A DNA stretch of 64,000 nucleotides. It comes from Craspedostauros australis. Its lineage: Eukaryota; Bacillariophyta; Bacillariophyceae; Mastogloiales; Achnanthaceae. This document shows, piece by piece, positions 1 to 10,500 of the stretch. How positions within the stretch are numbered: position 1 is the stretch's first letter; each line of letters opens with the position of its first letter. The position numbers and the translations under genes were made by a program. The stretch lies in contig JAMXDE010000070.1 of the NCBI GenBank assembly GCA_026770025.1, forward strand, positions 62,001-126,000, given 5' to 3'. The notes beneath the pieces are model-generated. The model was not told the DNA's origin and ran no database searches. It saw nothing but the letters and a program-made list of their open reading frames with translations.

Positions 1-1086
1 TCGGCACACTGGCCTCCGTGCATTCATGTCATACGCACACACACTACAAGTACTCTGAATCCAATAATATTATGCAATATAATACATGCGTTACTTCACC
101 AAATCCTAATCCACCCAGAACAGCTTGAGTCGATTTGATGGAGATTTCGTCATTCACGTTATGGCCAACACGAGGGTTGTTCTCGTGTGTTGGACACAGG
201 CGTATCCGGATGCGCATCTTGTAGATACATGACGACCAGCGCACAAGATGATTTGGGCAACAGCATGAGGTACCAGCCCTCACATAGGTACGTAGAATAC
301 ATACGACGATTACATCGCCAGAGCGGATTAGGCGAAGAAATCCAACACTCTTGTTTTCTATACCCGTTGCGTAGAATGTTCAAGATAACATTGTTGATGG
401 AGAGGGTTGCGGTAATAACTTGATTGATCGACATAATGAAGGTCATCCCAAAAAAATTCAGCTCATTGAACCGAATATGATTGGTCGGTCTTGTTTGGCA
501 GTCGTGTGGCATTCGCACAAACAATTTCATTCAATGAAACGTCCTTTTAACGTCCTATGGCCAATAACAACGAGAACCAATCATGAGATAACCTTCGGAC
601 AAGCTGACACGAATGCTGGTTGTTTCCCAGTCATCTTGTCGGTCATTGGTGTTGCACTGTTTCTGCGTGTCGTTTCGGTTCTGCGAGTGGTTTCTGGTCA
701 CGGCACACGCCGTTTTCCTTTCTGCATCAAAAGAGAGAGAAAGTGCATCACACCACCAACACCACCGTCATTGCTCACCGACCACTCCGTGCCGATACTT
801 CGAAGCGTTTTCCTTGCCTTGCCTCTCCACAATCGCAGTGACAATCGCAATCGCAATCACAATCACTCGGCAAGCGAGAAATCAATTGAAGGCATTGGCG
901 CATCTGATTGGAGACAGCATCAATTCAGGTTGGAGATTCTGCCCGCGGCTTTCTCGAGAACTATCCATCCCCATCCATAGCCACCCATAGCCATCCATAA
1001 CCATCCGTACCCATCCTTGACCACTCGTATTGGTACCCCATCTCACCATTCTGCAACGAAAGAACACGAACGTAAACAGCGCCAAC
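1..1086. other. Spacer upstream of the apyrase gene
   Basis: I see no credible gene here; the open frames are short, overlap on both strands and have no recognisable motif. The last part is pyrimidine- and CATCC-rich: positions about 965-1017 are a run of imperfect CCATCC/CCATAG units, followed by an A/C-rich stretch that looks like the 5' leader of the gene starting at 1087. Confidence 0.6.
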
Positions 1087-2355
1087 ATGCCAGCCACCGA
1101 AATCCCGCTGGCCTCGGGCGGATCACCCACCGTGAACCGCGCCGAGAGCATGGCCTACCCACGCACGAACTCCTTCCTCAGCAAGCTCCAATGGTACCTG
1201 CGTCAGAACTCGAAGATGGTGCTGATCGGATTGGCGGCAGTGGTCACGATCCTCTTCATCACGTCGGACTTCGTGGATGACACCGGCGTCGCCACTTCAT
1301 CGCTGCGCTCCTTCCATCAGTCAACCCCATTCTCCGGCGCCGCGGCAAAGGGTTACTTCCGACCTGAGGATGCCGTGGTCTCCGGCAACGTCTTCAAATT
1401 CGCGGCCGTCACGGATCTGGACCAGCTCTCCAAGATCGACGGCAGCAAGCCCGCCTTCCGATCCTACGTCCAGCCGGGCACCATCACGCACGATCCGAAG
1501 ACCAACACATACAGCCTCGATCTGGAACCGACGCGCGAGCTCATCACCAAGCACAACGAGGCGGGCCGCGGCGCCGAGTTCTCGGAGCTCCAGATCTTCA
1601 ACAACCGCCTCATGACATTCGATGACCGCACCGGTGACGTCTTCGAGATTCGCAACCACAAGGATGGCATGTCCAGCTACGTCGTGCCGCGCCTCGTCAT
1701 CACCGAGGGAGATGGCGAGACCGACAAGGGAATGAAGTGGGAATGGGCCACCGTCAAGAACGGCGAGCTCTACATGGGAAGCATGGGCAAGGAGTACACC
1801 AACCCGAATGGCAGCATCGCCAACACCAACAACCTCTGGGTCACCATCGTCAACCAGAACGGCGGCTACCGTCGCGTCGACTGGGTCAAGCAGTTCACGT
1901 TCGTGCGTGAGCAGCTGGGCGCCCAGAGCCCAGGCTACGTCATCCACGAGGCCATCAACTGGTCGCCCAAGATGAGAAAATGGGTCTTCATGCCACGCCG
2001 CATCTCCTCCGAGGCCTACGACGACGTCAAGGACGAGCTTCGCGGTTCCAACAAGGCCGTCCTCGTCGACGAGGGCTTCACGACGGCCAAGGTCGTCGAC
2101 ATCAACATGGCCAGCAAGGATGGTCTGCACGGCTTCTCCTCGTTCGCCTTCGTGCCAAACACCAACGACAAGCACGTCCTGGCATTGCGCAGCGTCGAGG
2201 AGAACTGCGCCGGCGATCTCGACGTCTGCAAGCAGCGATCCTACCTCGTCGTCTTTGATGTCACGACAGGGGAAGTCCTCTTGGACGAGCAAAAGATACC
2301 GGAAGACATGAAGTTCGAAGGTGTTGAATTCGTTGACATGTTCGCCAAGCCGTGA
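1087..2355 (+). CDS. CANT1-like calcium-dependent apyrase (nucleoside diphosphatase)
   Basis: A 422-aa protein of the soluble calcium-activated nucleotidase (CANT1/apyrase) family, which hydrolyses nucleoside di- and triphosphates such as UDP and GDP in the ER/Golgi lumen or outside the cell. Family-type blocks occur in order: SELQIFNNRLMTFDDRTG, KWEWATVKNGELYMGSMGKE, INWSPKMRKWVFMPRR and HGFSSFAFVPNTND, ending with FEGVEFVD as in animal CANT1. A hydrophobic helix at about residues 44-62 after a basic segment suggests a type II membrane anchor, as in Golgi CANT1. I chose the ATG at 1087 (CCAAC before it); an in-frame ATG at 1030 would add 19 residues with no clear role. It is a single uninterrupted frame. 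The family call is firm; Golgi location and substrate are inference. Confidence 0.9.
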   Translation: MPATEIPLASGGSPTVNRAESMAYPRTNSFLSKLQWYLRQNSKMVLIGLAAVVTILFITSDFVDDTGVATSSLRSFHQSTPFSGAAAKGYFRPEDAVVSGNVFKFAAVTDLDQLSKIDGSKPAFRSYVQPGTITHDPKTNTYSLDLEPTRELITKHNEAGRGAEFSELQIFNNRLMTFDDRTGDVFEIRNHKDGMSSYVVPRLVITEGDGETDKGMKWEWATVKNGELYMGSMGKEYTNPNGSIANTNNLWVTIVNQNGGYRRVDWVKQFTFVREQLGAQSPGYVIHEAINWSPKMRKWVFMPRRISSEAYDDVKDELRGSNKAVLVDEGFTTAKVVDINMASKDGLHGFSSFAFVPNTNDKHVLALRSVEENCAGDLDVCKQRSYLVVFDVTTGEVLLDEQKIPEDMKFEGVEFVDMFAKP

Positions 2356-3491
2356 GCGGCACATTACAGCACAGTGTGCTTCATAATACAATATTGTCCG
2401 ACTCCACAGAGAGTGGAGCGTTCCATTTGTTCTAGATCAATGCATTCCAATCCCAACTTCAGATTTTGATGTGCGCGTGTTGTTCATTGGCATCGTGTGG
2501 GTACTCCTCTCGTCATAGATGGATGGCACTATTTTCCATGCCACATTTGTGAAGGCGATGCACTGTACTCGTATGGTATGTACTGTCATGATGTCCGGAT
2601 ACAGCGTGGTTTTTCCACAAGTGTGCACAGAGCCGAGTCAACGCTTTCCATGGAGCAATCGGGCAGAGATCCGGGCCTCAAGCATCTTCCGGTTGTCATC
2701 GATGCGTGGCACGCCGCGGTAGGCAGTATGGCAGGTCTCCAACCCCAGAACAGAGAATCCCCCTCACGCTGTCCCATGAAACCGAACCAAGTTGACTTCG
2801 AGTATAAAGCAGTACAACGAAATCCAATCGATTGCGAGGACAATGGCATACCTACGCAGTCGTCTTGACTTCCGCAAGCATAACGGCGCCGACAAAGCAG
2901 TGACCTGAGAGACACCCAGTACCGTTGCTTGTTACATCCCTCTCCATGCAAAGGAATCAGCGCACGCACTTGCCCAGCCAATCTATGCAAAGCGCGAAAA
3001 TCAAAGCAACCTCGACCATCATAGCACGATTATGCCCAACGGAAATCGGTTTTGCCAAATCTCCGACACATGACAAACACGAGGTTCGCGACTCCACAAA
3101 CTGCTCAAACATTCTCTGGAGGAGTCTGGAGTAGTCTGCATGGCATCAACTCGCCGCACGCATCGCCAAGTTGGCAAATACAATGGTCGATGCCGTGATC
3201 AGCTCCGTGCATCGAAGGTCGTGGCCGTGGCTGTGGCCAACACGTTTTTCTCGTTTCGCAGATTCGTTCGCGGTGGTTCTGGTCGGGTATCTTTTTGTTG
3301 GAAAAAGAGACGTTTCGTTCGAACGAGTCTATTTGACCCCATTGACCTCAACGATCTGATTTCTGTTTGGCCGTTTTCGTTTCAGTAAGAGCGTAACGGG
3401 TAAGAACGACACAACAACAGAATCGGCAAAACCACCACCACCAAGGAGACAACTTCGAAGTCCCAACACACCCTGACCAAATACAGCAACC
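2356..3491. other. Spacer between the apyrase and eL29 genes
   Basis: I recognise no gene in this 1.1-kb stretch. The last 90 bases before 3492 are A/C-rich (runs of CAAC and ACCACC) and are the likely 5' leader of the ribosomal protein gene. The short open frames are not supported by any motif. Confidence 0.5.
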
Positions 3492-4265
3492 ATGGTGAAG
3501 GTCAGTGACGCAATGGCGACGAAATCAAGTGCTGCAGCGTCGTGATGAGGATACGCTGTGTCGATGTCTGTGGAATGGCGTGAAGATCAGCGAAAACGGT
3601 GGTCTGGAAGGTTCAGAATGTCGGAAACAGGAGATGAACTGTGGTCGCGATGGTTTTCGCCGTTGTGGAGCCGCACATCGCGAACGTAGGGCTACGGCAG
3701 GAACACCGACTGTCGGATCCGAGGTGCTGAAGTGGATGATCGGCCATGCCGAAGCAACATTGATTGCTTGTTGAGCATCGCATGTCGCCAACCCATCACC
3801 CCAGCAACATCACCAGCCTGCCAGCCTGGCCTAACCCCGAATCAACACTGCAACGTGACGCGATGCGCAAAGGAGATGAATCCCATTTCCTGCTCCACAG
3901 ACCAAGTCGCAGCAATCGTCTCAGCTGAATGTGTGCCAATGAACGATGCACTGCGATGCAACCACTCACAACTCGTACCTCGTTCTCGCGTTCCGTTCTC
4001 CATCCCCGTCCGCTTCACCCACAACATACACTTGCTCGCGACGTAACGCAACACAATCCAACTACACCAATACTACCAACGCAATTACCGATCACAGCAA
4101 AAGAACACTTGCGCGCATAACAACGCCCACAAGGCTCACGCCAATGGTATCAAGAAGGCCAAGCGAACCAAGTTCGTCAGCCAGAAGGGAATGGACCCAA
4201 AGTTCCTGCGAAATCAGAAATTCGCGAAGAAATACAATGGTTCCAAGCGCAAGCATGATGACTAG
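3492..4265 (+). CDS. RPL29: 60S ribosomal protein eL29 (two exons)
   Basis: A spliced gene for the small basic ribosomal protein eL29, a component of the large cytosolic subunit. Coding exon 1 is only 9 bases (3492-3500, M-V-K), followed by donor GTCAGT at 3501. Exon 2 is 4098-4265 after the acceptor AG at 4096-4097, so the intron is 597 bases in phase 0. The spliced product is 58 aa and aligns residue for residue with the human N-terminus (MAKSKNHTTHNQ against MVKQKNTCAHNN). It contains the family hallmarks HANGIKKAKR and KGMDPKFLRNQKFAKKYN, and ends in a basic tail. Length fits the family (about 55-65 aa in microbial eukaryotes). The splice sites are predicted by eye. The tiny first exon means simple open-frame searches miss this gene. 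Confidence 0.92.
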
Positions 4266-5299
4266 AGAGAGAGCCTTAAAGTAAACCTTTGACCTGCTCC
4301 AACATGATGCGAGTACGAGTAATGGGACTAGAGTAAACAATCAATCATCCAATCCACTGAACGTGTTCCTTCTGATGGGTGAATTGTGCCTATGTTACGA
4401 GTCTCAGTGAGCTTCCGACAAATAGGGGGCACCGGAGGCAACCGCGAGGATACAACAACGGCTTGGGCAGGATGAATGCTTCATGTCATCTTGCGACTCT
4501 CTATTGATACCTCATTTGCGTTTACGAGCACAGACAGATGATGCGCAGCGGAATGGAGATTAATCAGTACAGTGTCGCAATTGTCCATGTACTCCCGTTC
4601 TCTCCTCCTTTCAACTCGCATCATGGATGACGCAAGGCGATGTCAGGATTGGAGCATGAGTTGGTGAACTAACACGGCACACATGTTGCACAAGACCCGC
4701 CTGCGTCTGACGCCGCGTGACAGTACATGCACCAGCGGACGGCGATAACTGAAACCGCAGACTTGCGTGGGATGTGCCGCAGCTACTTTACTCTCATGAA
4801 CACAGCACCCCACGCAGCATGATACTCGTGCATGGCGTACATACGAGCAGGCAAGCTCGCATCTCTGCAGAGAATGATCATGTTCGTACGAGTAAGTATG
4901 ATACAACTGCATACTCCATTGTGGACTGCGAGCAATGTGAATCAGTAGGTAGCTTGCTCTGCTTCTACTTTCATTCATATTGGCATGGAAAGAGCATGTT
5001 GAGTGATTGCTCGTAGGAGCAGACTGTTGATTAGCGGAAATCCACCACCCAGGCCACCTCTCCATTCCGGAATAATCGCATTCTCTCTCTCTCTCTCTCT
5101 CTCTGGGGGGATGGAGAGACAGTGGTACATCCTCACTGATCAATGCTTGCACCATAGTTGCGCCATCCGAATACAAATACAAATGAATGCGAATAAGAGT
5201 GAAACTGAGAGTGAAAGGACACTCTCCTCGTAGCGTGCTTACCGACTTACACACTCCCAATACTCACGCTGTAGTCCACCATCTGTAAGTCCAAGATCT
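4266..5299. other. Spacer with a CT microsatellite
   Basis: This is the convergent 3' region between the eL29 gene and the hydrolase gene on the other strand. A (TC)n microsatellite occupies about 5082-5104 and is followed by a G run. I see no gene. Confidence 0.5.
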
Positions 5300-6952
5300 C
5301 TAGTTGACGTAATCCTTCGACGACACCTTCTTGTAATACCGCTTTGACCAGTAATCCAACGTGCTGAGACCAAAACTGGCACCATCGTAGCGCGGCTCCA
5401 TCCCGAACATCACGCCCTCATTGAGACGCGCAACCTCCTTCATCGACGTGCGCTTCGGTTGCCGTCGACCGCGCGCCAGCTCCTGGAATCGCGCACGCAT
5501 GATGGCCGTGAGATCGATGCGGCTGCCGCACGTGGAGGCATGACCGGCACCGTCCACGACGTGGACCTTGGCCTGCGGCAGGATGTTGGCCAACCGCTCG
5601 GCCTCGGCGATGGAGGGAAGGGTCTTGTCATTCTCGCCCGCCACGATGAGACACCGGAAGTTGGGATGCAGCTTGGCGAAGTCATTGAGACGATCCTCGT
5701 TGACGATGGTGCAGCCCTTGGACAGCCATTGCTCCAGCCGCCAACGGAACGTGCCCTGCTCCATGTACTGCAGCTGCCTGGGCAGCGAGAATGCCACGCG
5801 GCCCATGTAGGCCTCGCGTTGGGCGTCGTCAATGACGCTGGGCAACGCCTTGGCGCGGAAGATGAGCAGCAGCTGACGCACGGAGTAGTCATCCGTGAAC
5901 AAGGTGAGGGCGGTCCACAGGATGCCGAAGGTGTAGAGAGCCTTGGGCAGGTTGGCGACGGCGGGGCCGCGCAACGCCAGCTGCGATCGTTCGTAGCACG
6001 TGGCTGGATTGATGAGCGTGATGCCCTGCAGGTTGTTCTTGAGGGATGGATCCTGCAACATGGTGAGCGCGATGTCGGTGACGAGCACACCGCCGAAGGA
6101 CTCACCGGCCAAGTACACTGGCCGTTTGGTGAGCTTTGATTTGCGTTTCCGCTGCTGTTTCTGCTTTCGTGCCTGTTGTTGTGATTGCTTTCCTTTTACC
6201 GATCGGCCATTGCGATTGCGCTGTTTTCGATCATCGCTGCCGTTACTATCGTCGCCGCTGTCATCGGCACCGTCGCCCGCACCATTGCGTGCATTGCTGC
6301 CGCCACCAAAGGAGAATATTCCACCAAACAGACCACCCTTGCCCGAAGCCTTCTCCTTCAGAAACTGCTCCTCCGGACTGATCCGTTCCCCGCCGCTGGT
6401 ATCTTCCAGCTGATCCTCCAGGTACGAGATGACCGCCGCCTTCAACTCCCCAAACGTGGATCGATCCTGCATCCCCACCGTCATGCAACGCACATCAAAG
6501 TCCTGCCCCAATTCTGGATATTGCAGGAAGGGCGACAGGAAGGTTCCGTCAAAGCCAGGCACGTAGAGCAGGATCGGTTTGCTCGACAGCGTCCTGTTTT
6601 CGTACTCCTCCACGGCCTGCGGAAAGCCGTACTGCAGCAGCGGCTGGATGAACTGCACGTCCCGCGGTCGTTCCTCATCTTGCGTCAGCTCCTCCTTGCG
6701 TTGCTGGACATCCTCGTATTTGTTCTGTGCCGCGCGATTGCGAAAGCGTGGTCGAGCCTCCGAATCGATGGATGTCGCGTGCTGGCAATGGTATCGCGGT
6801 GACGTCGGTCCTGGAATGAAGGCGTGCGCCCGGTGCGATGGATGCAGCAGCAACGCCGCCATCATGAGGCTGCAGAACGTGGCAAACCACGTCTGGCTCA
6901 TCATTGCAGCGCGAGGTTGCTGCTGCGATCGTGGGAACTTCATGGCCCTCAT
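5300..6952 (-). CDS. Plastid-targeted alpha/beta hydrolase, phytyl-ester-synthase-like
   Basis: A 550-aa alpha/beta-hydrolase related to the hydrolase half of plant phytyl ester synthase / esterase-lipase-thioesterase proteins, which move acyl groups among phytol and glycerolipids in plastids. Visible motifs are the oxyanion-loop segment LLYVPGFDGTF (about 128-138), the nucleophile elbow GESFGG with Ser285, a VAGENDKTLPS block near 440 that can supply the acid, and DGAGHAS near 466 with the catalytic His. The N-terminus has a hydrophobic signal helix ending RAHA|FIPGP, matching the ASAFAP-type site of diatom plastid precursors. In-frame Met17/Met18 may be the true start, since they lie closer to the helix. 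A low-complexity Gly/Asp then Lys/Arg/Gln insert (about 205-276) separates the oxyanion loop from the nucleophile. The acyltransferase half of the plant enzymes is absent. Confidence 0.82.
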   Translation of the reverse strand: MRAMKFPRSQQQPRAAMMSQTWFATFCSLMMAALLLHPSHRAHAFIPGPTSPRYHCQHATSIDSEARPRFRNRAAQNKYEDVQQRKEELTQDEERPRDVQFIQPLLQYGFPQAVEEYENRTLSSKPILLYVPGFDGTFLSPFLQYPELGQDFDVRCMTVGMQDRSTFGELKAAVISYLEDQLEDTSGGERISPEEQFLKEKASGKGGLFGGIFSFGGGSNARNGAGDGADDSGDDSNGSDDRKQRNRNGRSVKGKQSQQQARKQKQQRKRKSKLTKRPVYLAGESFGGVLVTDIALTMLQDPSLKNNLQGITLINPATCYERSQLALRGPAVANLPKALYTFGILWTALTLFTDDYSVRQLLLIFRAKALPSVIDDAQREAYMGRVAFSLPRQLQYMEQGTFRWRLEQWLSKGCTIVNEDRLNDFAKLHPNFRCLIVAGENDKTLPSIAEAERLANILPQAKVHVVDGAGHASTCGSRIDLTAIMRARFQELARGRRQPKRTSMKEVARLNEGVMFGMEPRYDGASFGLSTLDYWSKRYYKKVSSKDYVN

Positions 6953-7569
6953 TCGATTATGAAGGTGTGAGGACAGCTGTCTTCGAAGGGTCCTCCGGGC
7001 GTTGCAAGGCTGCTATGTGTGGTGTGGATGCGATGTGCTTGAACGTTGTCTTCTTCTGTCCTCGCATTCTGTGAGTATGGTGTTCTCCCTCACTGCTCTC
7101 GCGCGGAACAATGCCAATGGGAAATCAACCATCTTCGTGGAAACAACACGGAGGAATCATCACAGGAAGTGATTCCTTCTTGGTTCGTGGTTGCACGCGT
7201 TGAGTTTCGGTGAAAAAGAGCACGAGAACCCAAAGATCGCGTGTGGGAGGCGGTGACGTCATCAACCACAACATCCACGAAACAGCTGGCTGGCTGCGAC
7301 TTCAACACCAAGCTAGACAGCAGGCACCATAGATTATACTTGCCCTCGGACTATGATCCAGCTGGGCGGAAACAGATGATGATACCGACGATTGTTGGGG
7401 CCAAATCCGTGTTCGTGCCCCCGAACGTCAACCCATCTTCTTCCGCCAACTTGGACCACTCTGCATACTCCATGCCAATCCTGGTGTTGTCTCAAGTATG
7501 TTCGAGATACTCTATCTATCTATCTCTACTCTAGCCATGATGTCCCGCTCGTCGCGGCCGCGCCTCCAT
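6953..7569. other. Spacer between two minus-strand genes
   Basis: This holds the upstream region of the hydrolase gene and the downstream region of the giant membrane-protein gene. No gene was recognised. Confidence 0.5.
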
Positions 7570-10500
7570 CTACTTCCCGGGCGTTATCGGTTCGTCTTCG
7601 AAGCTCTCGTTGGGATCCTCGTCGCTGTAGTAGCTCCGGCTGCCGCTGCGGTCGTCATCGCTGTAGTAGCTTTGGCTCCCTTCTTCGCCGTCAACGTAGC
7701 TTCCTTCGCCACCCTCTTCGCCGTCAACATAGCTTCCTTCGGCTCCTTCTTCGTCTCCGCTGTAGTAGCTCTGGCTTCCCTCCTCGCCTTCCACATAGCT
7801 TCGACTGCCTTCCTCGCCGCTGTAATAGCTCTGGCTGCCTTCTTCGCCATCAACGTAGCTTCTGCTGCGGTCCTCGTCGCTGTAGTAGCTCTGACTGCCT
7901 TCTTCGCCATCAACATAGCTTCTGCTACGATCTTCATCGCTGTAGTAGCTTTGACTGCCTTCCTCGCCATCAACGTAGCTCCTGCTGCCGTCTTCGTCGC
8001 TGTAGTAGCTCTGACTTCCTTCTTCGCCGTCGACGTAGCTCCTGCTTCCGTCCTCGTCGCTGTAGTAACTGCGATCAGCATCTTCGTCGTCGTAGTCGCT
8101 GCGGCTTTCGTCCTCGAAGGATCCTTCCTCGATCGTGTCGCCGAACCCATCGTCTTCAAAGCCCATATCGTCACCGCCCAGCTCCTGTTCGTACTCGTCC
8201 TCATCTTCGAACTCGCCCTCCTCGTGGGGCGGCAAACTGGCCGCGGCGATGGCGGTGGCGCCGGCCATCGTATCCTCCGTCTGGTCCGTCATGCCCGACG
8301 TCATGGAGAATCCGGTGTCCGTCTGCATGGCCCCGGGTGCGCGCGTGGGACGGTTCTTGCTCTTGTGCACACTTGCCCGGACCCGCTTCTTCTGCTTGCG
8401 CTTGCTCATGGTCTGCAAGGTCGCCAGCAGCTCGTGCTCGCGACCGCGGAATTTCTCCATCATGCCGTCGATCTCATCGATCTCTTCGGGCATGGAGGTC
8501 CGGACGAACTCCTCCACCTGCTTGCGGTATTCGGCACGCTTCTCTTCATCGGCGGTGCGCAAGCTGGATTCGTCCGTGAACAGGGTCGAGCCGTTGTCGC
8601 TGCGGCTGCCGGATGACGAGCGGGATGCATCGTCATCGTCGCCGTCCTCGTCGTTCTTGCTCCCGCCCTCCGCGGAGTCATTCTCATCCTTGACCAGCGT
8701 GTTGTCATCAGCACCGTCCGTGTCGAACGTTTCGGCCGCCTCCAGGACGGCGTCCCAGTTATTGTCCTTGATCATGTTGTCCAGATCATCGTCCTTCTTT
8801 TTCAGTTTCGACGTCATGCTGCCTGACGAGCTGTCGGAATCGTATGTTGCGCTATCGCGCTTGGAGCTGGAACCTTCGGATGAATGGGAACCGGAGTGAG
8901 ACGAATGGGAATGGTCATCGTCGTCGTCCTTACCGCCGCCGCCCTTCTTGCCGCGCTTGGTGGCGGATTCGTACGTGCTGTTGCCGGACGAGTAGGAATC
9001 ATCCGAATCAGAATGAGATCCGGATCCGGAATGCGATGCCGACTCGGATCCTTCGCTCTTGCTTTCTCCGAATCCCGGTTCGTCGAAGAAGTCGTCGGCG
9101 TTGGTCGCTTTGCCGTTGGAGACGCCCCATCCGTTGGTGTTGTTGCCACCGAAAAAGTTGTCATCCCCATCATCCTCGTCTCCCTTTGGCCAGTTGGACG
9201 ATTTGTCGTCACCGCCGAACGCATTATCGTTTTCGTTGACAGATCCTGCCTCGTGAGCTTCCTTGCTTTCTCCCAACACGGATGGCTCATCGAAGGCGTA
9301 ATTGCCGAAATCGAGGTTGGAACCGTCATCGTCGTTGCTTGCGTTGTTGGCAATGTTGTCTTCGTCTCCGAAGAGATCGGCTTCATCGAAGCCCTTGGTG
9401 CTGCCCTTCTTGCGGCCAAAACCGAAACGATTCTTCGGATCACCGTCGTCGTTCTTGCCAAAGGCCCCGCTGCCGTTCTGATCCTTCTTCTTGCCTCCCG
9501 ATTTGCCCGTCCCGTTAAGTTCGACCTCGGTATCTTTGTCTTTGCCTTTCATGCTGCGGCCGCTGCCACCAAATGCACCTGATTTCACATCCTCGTTGTC
9601 GGATGCGTCATCATCATCATCATCTTCGTCTTCATCTTCGTCATCATCGTCGTCGTCATCATCATCCTCGTCGTCATCGTCATCATTTCCTCCTTTAGAT
9701 CCCTCCTTTTTCTTCTTCTTCTTTTCCTTCTTCTTGTCGTGCTCTGTGGCGCAACGGCCAATGAAGGCACAGATCCCGCAAACGAAGAGACCGGCAGCAG
9801 TTGTGCCAGCGATCAACCCAACGTTGAGCTCCGCTCCGCCTTCCTCGGAGCTAGTTTGTGGATCGCCTGCCGGTGCCTGCGTCGGCATGCTGGACATTGT
9901 GGGCACGCCCGTTTCAGGATCCGGGGGCAGCACGGGGTACGTCTCAATCTCAATCTTCAGCAGCGTGAAGGGTTCCGTCTCCAACAGGCTCTCCTGCAAT
10001 TCGCCCTGCATAATCAAGTCCTGCGTTCGGTTGGTCAGGATCTTGCTGACCTGAATTGCATTCTCCTCATCCAAATCCAATTGGAATTTGGCGTACGCTA
10101 TTCTGCAAACCGAATTCGCTGCCGCGGACGACGGGCATTCCGTGTCCATGATTTGATAGATGGATGCACTGTCAGCGATATACTGCACCTCCAGACGTCG
10201 GTCCTGTCGCCGTCCGAGTTGTTGACGATGATGATCGCCACCATCATGAGCATAACCACGCAGATGCCGCTGTCGACGTCCACCATCGAGGGTTATGTTC
10301 CGCAGACTTTGGTCCACAAACAGCGAGTACGAATCATCGAGGACGCGTCTGATCAAGTTGCCTTCCTCCAAAGAGACACCCGGTGGACTGGAGAAGATGA
10401 ATGCGTTGTAACCTTCGGCGATGCCGGGAGGGAAGGTTGGTGTTCCCGGAGCGAAAGTTACGGGCGGTTCTGTGATCACGGGCATCCGCGTTGGCTGCGC

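Noticed and set aside
1321..2391. A 356-codon minus-strand open frame opposite the apyrase
   Set aside because: An antisense shadow; the plus-strand product matches CANT1 throughout.
5082..5104. CT microsatellite as a possible regulatory GAGA-type element
   Set aside because: Similar GA/CT runs occur in several spacers and after a stop codon; nothing ties this one to a promoter.
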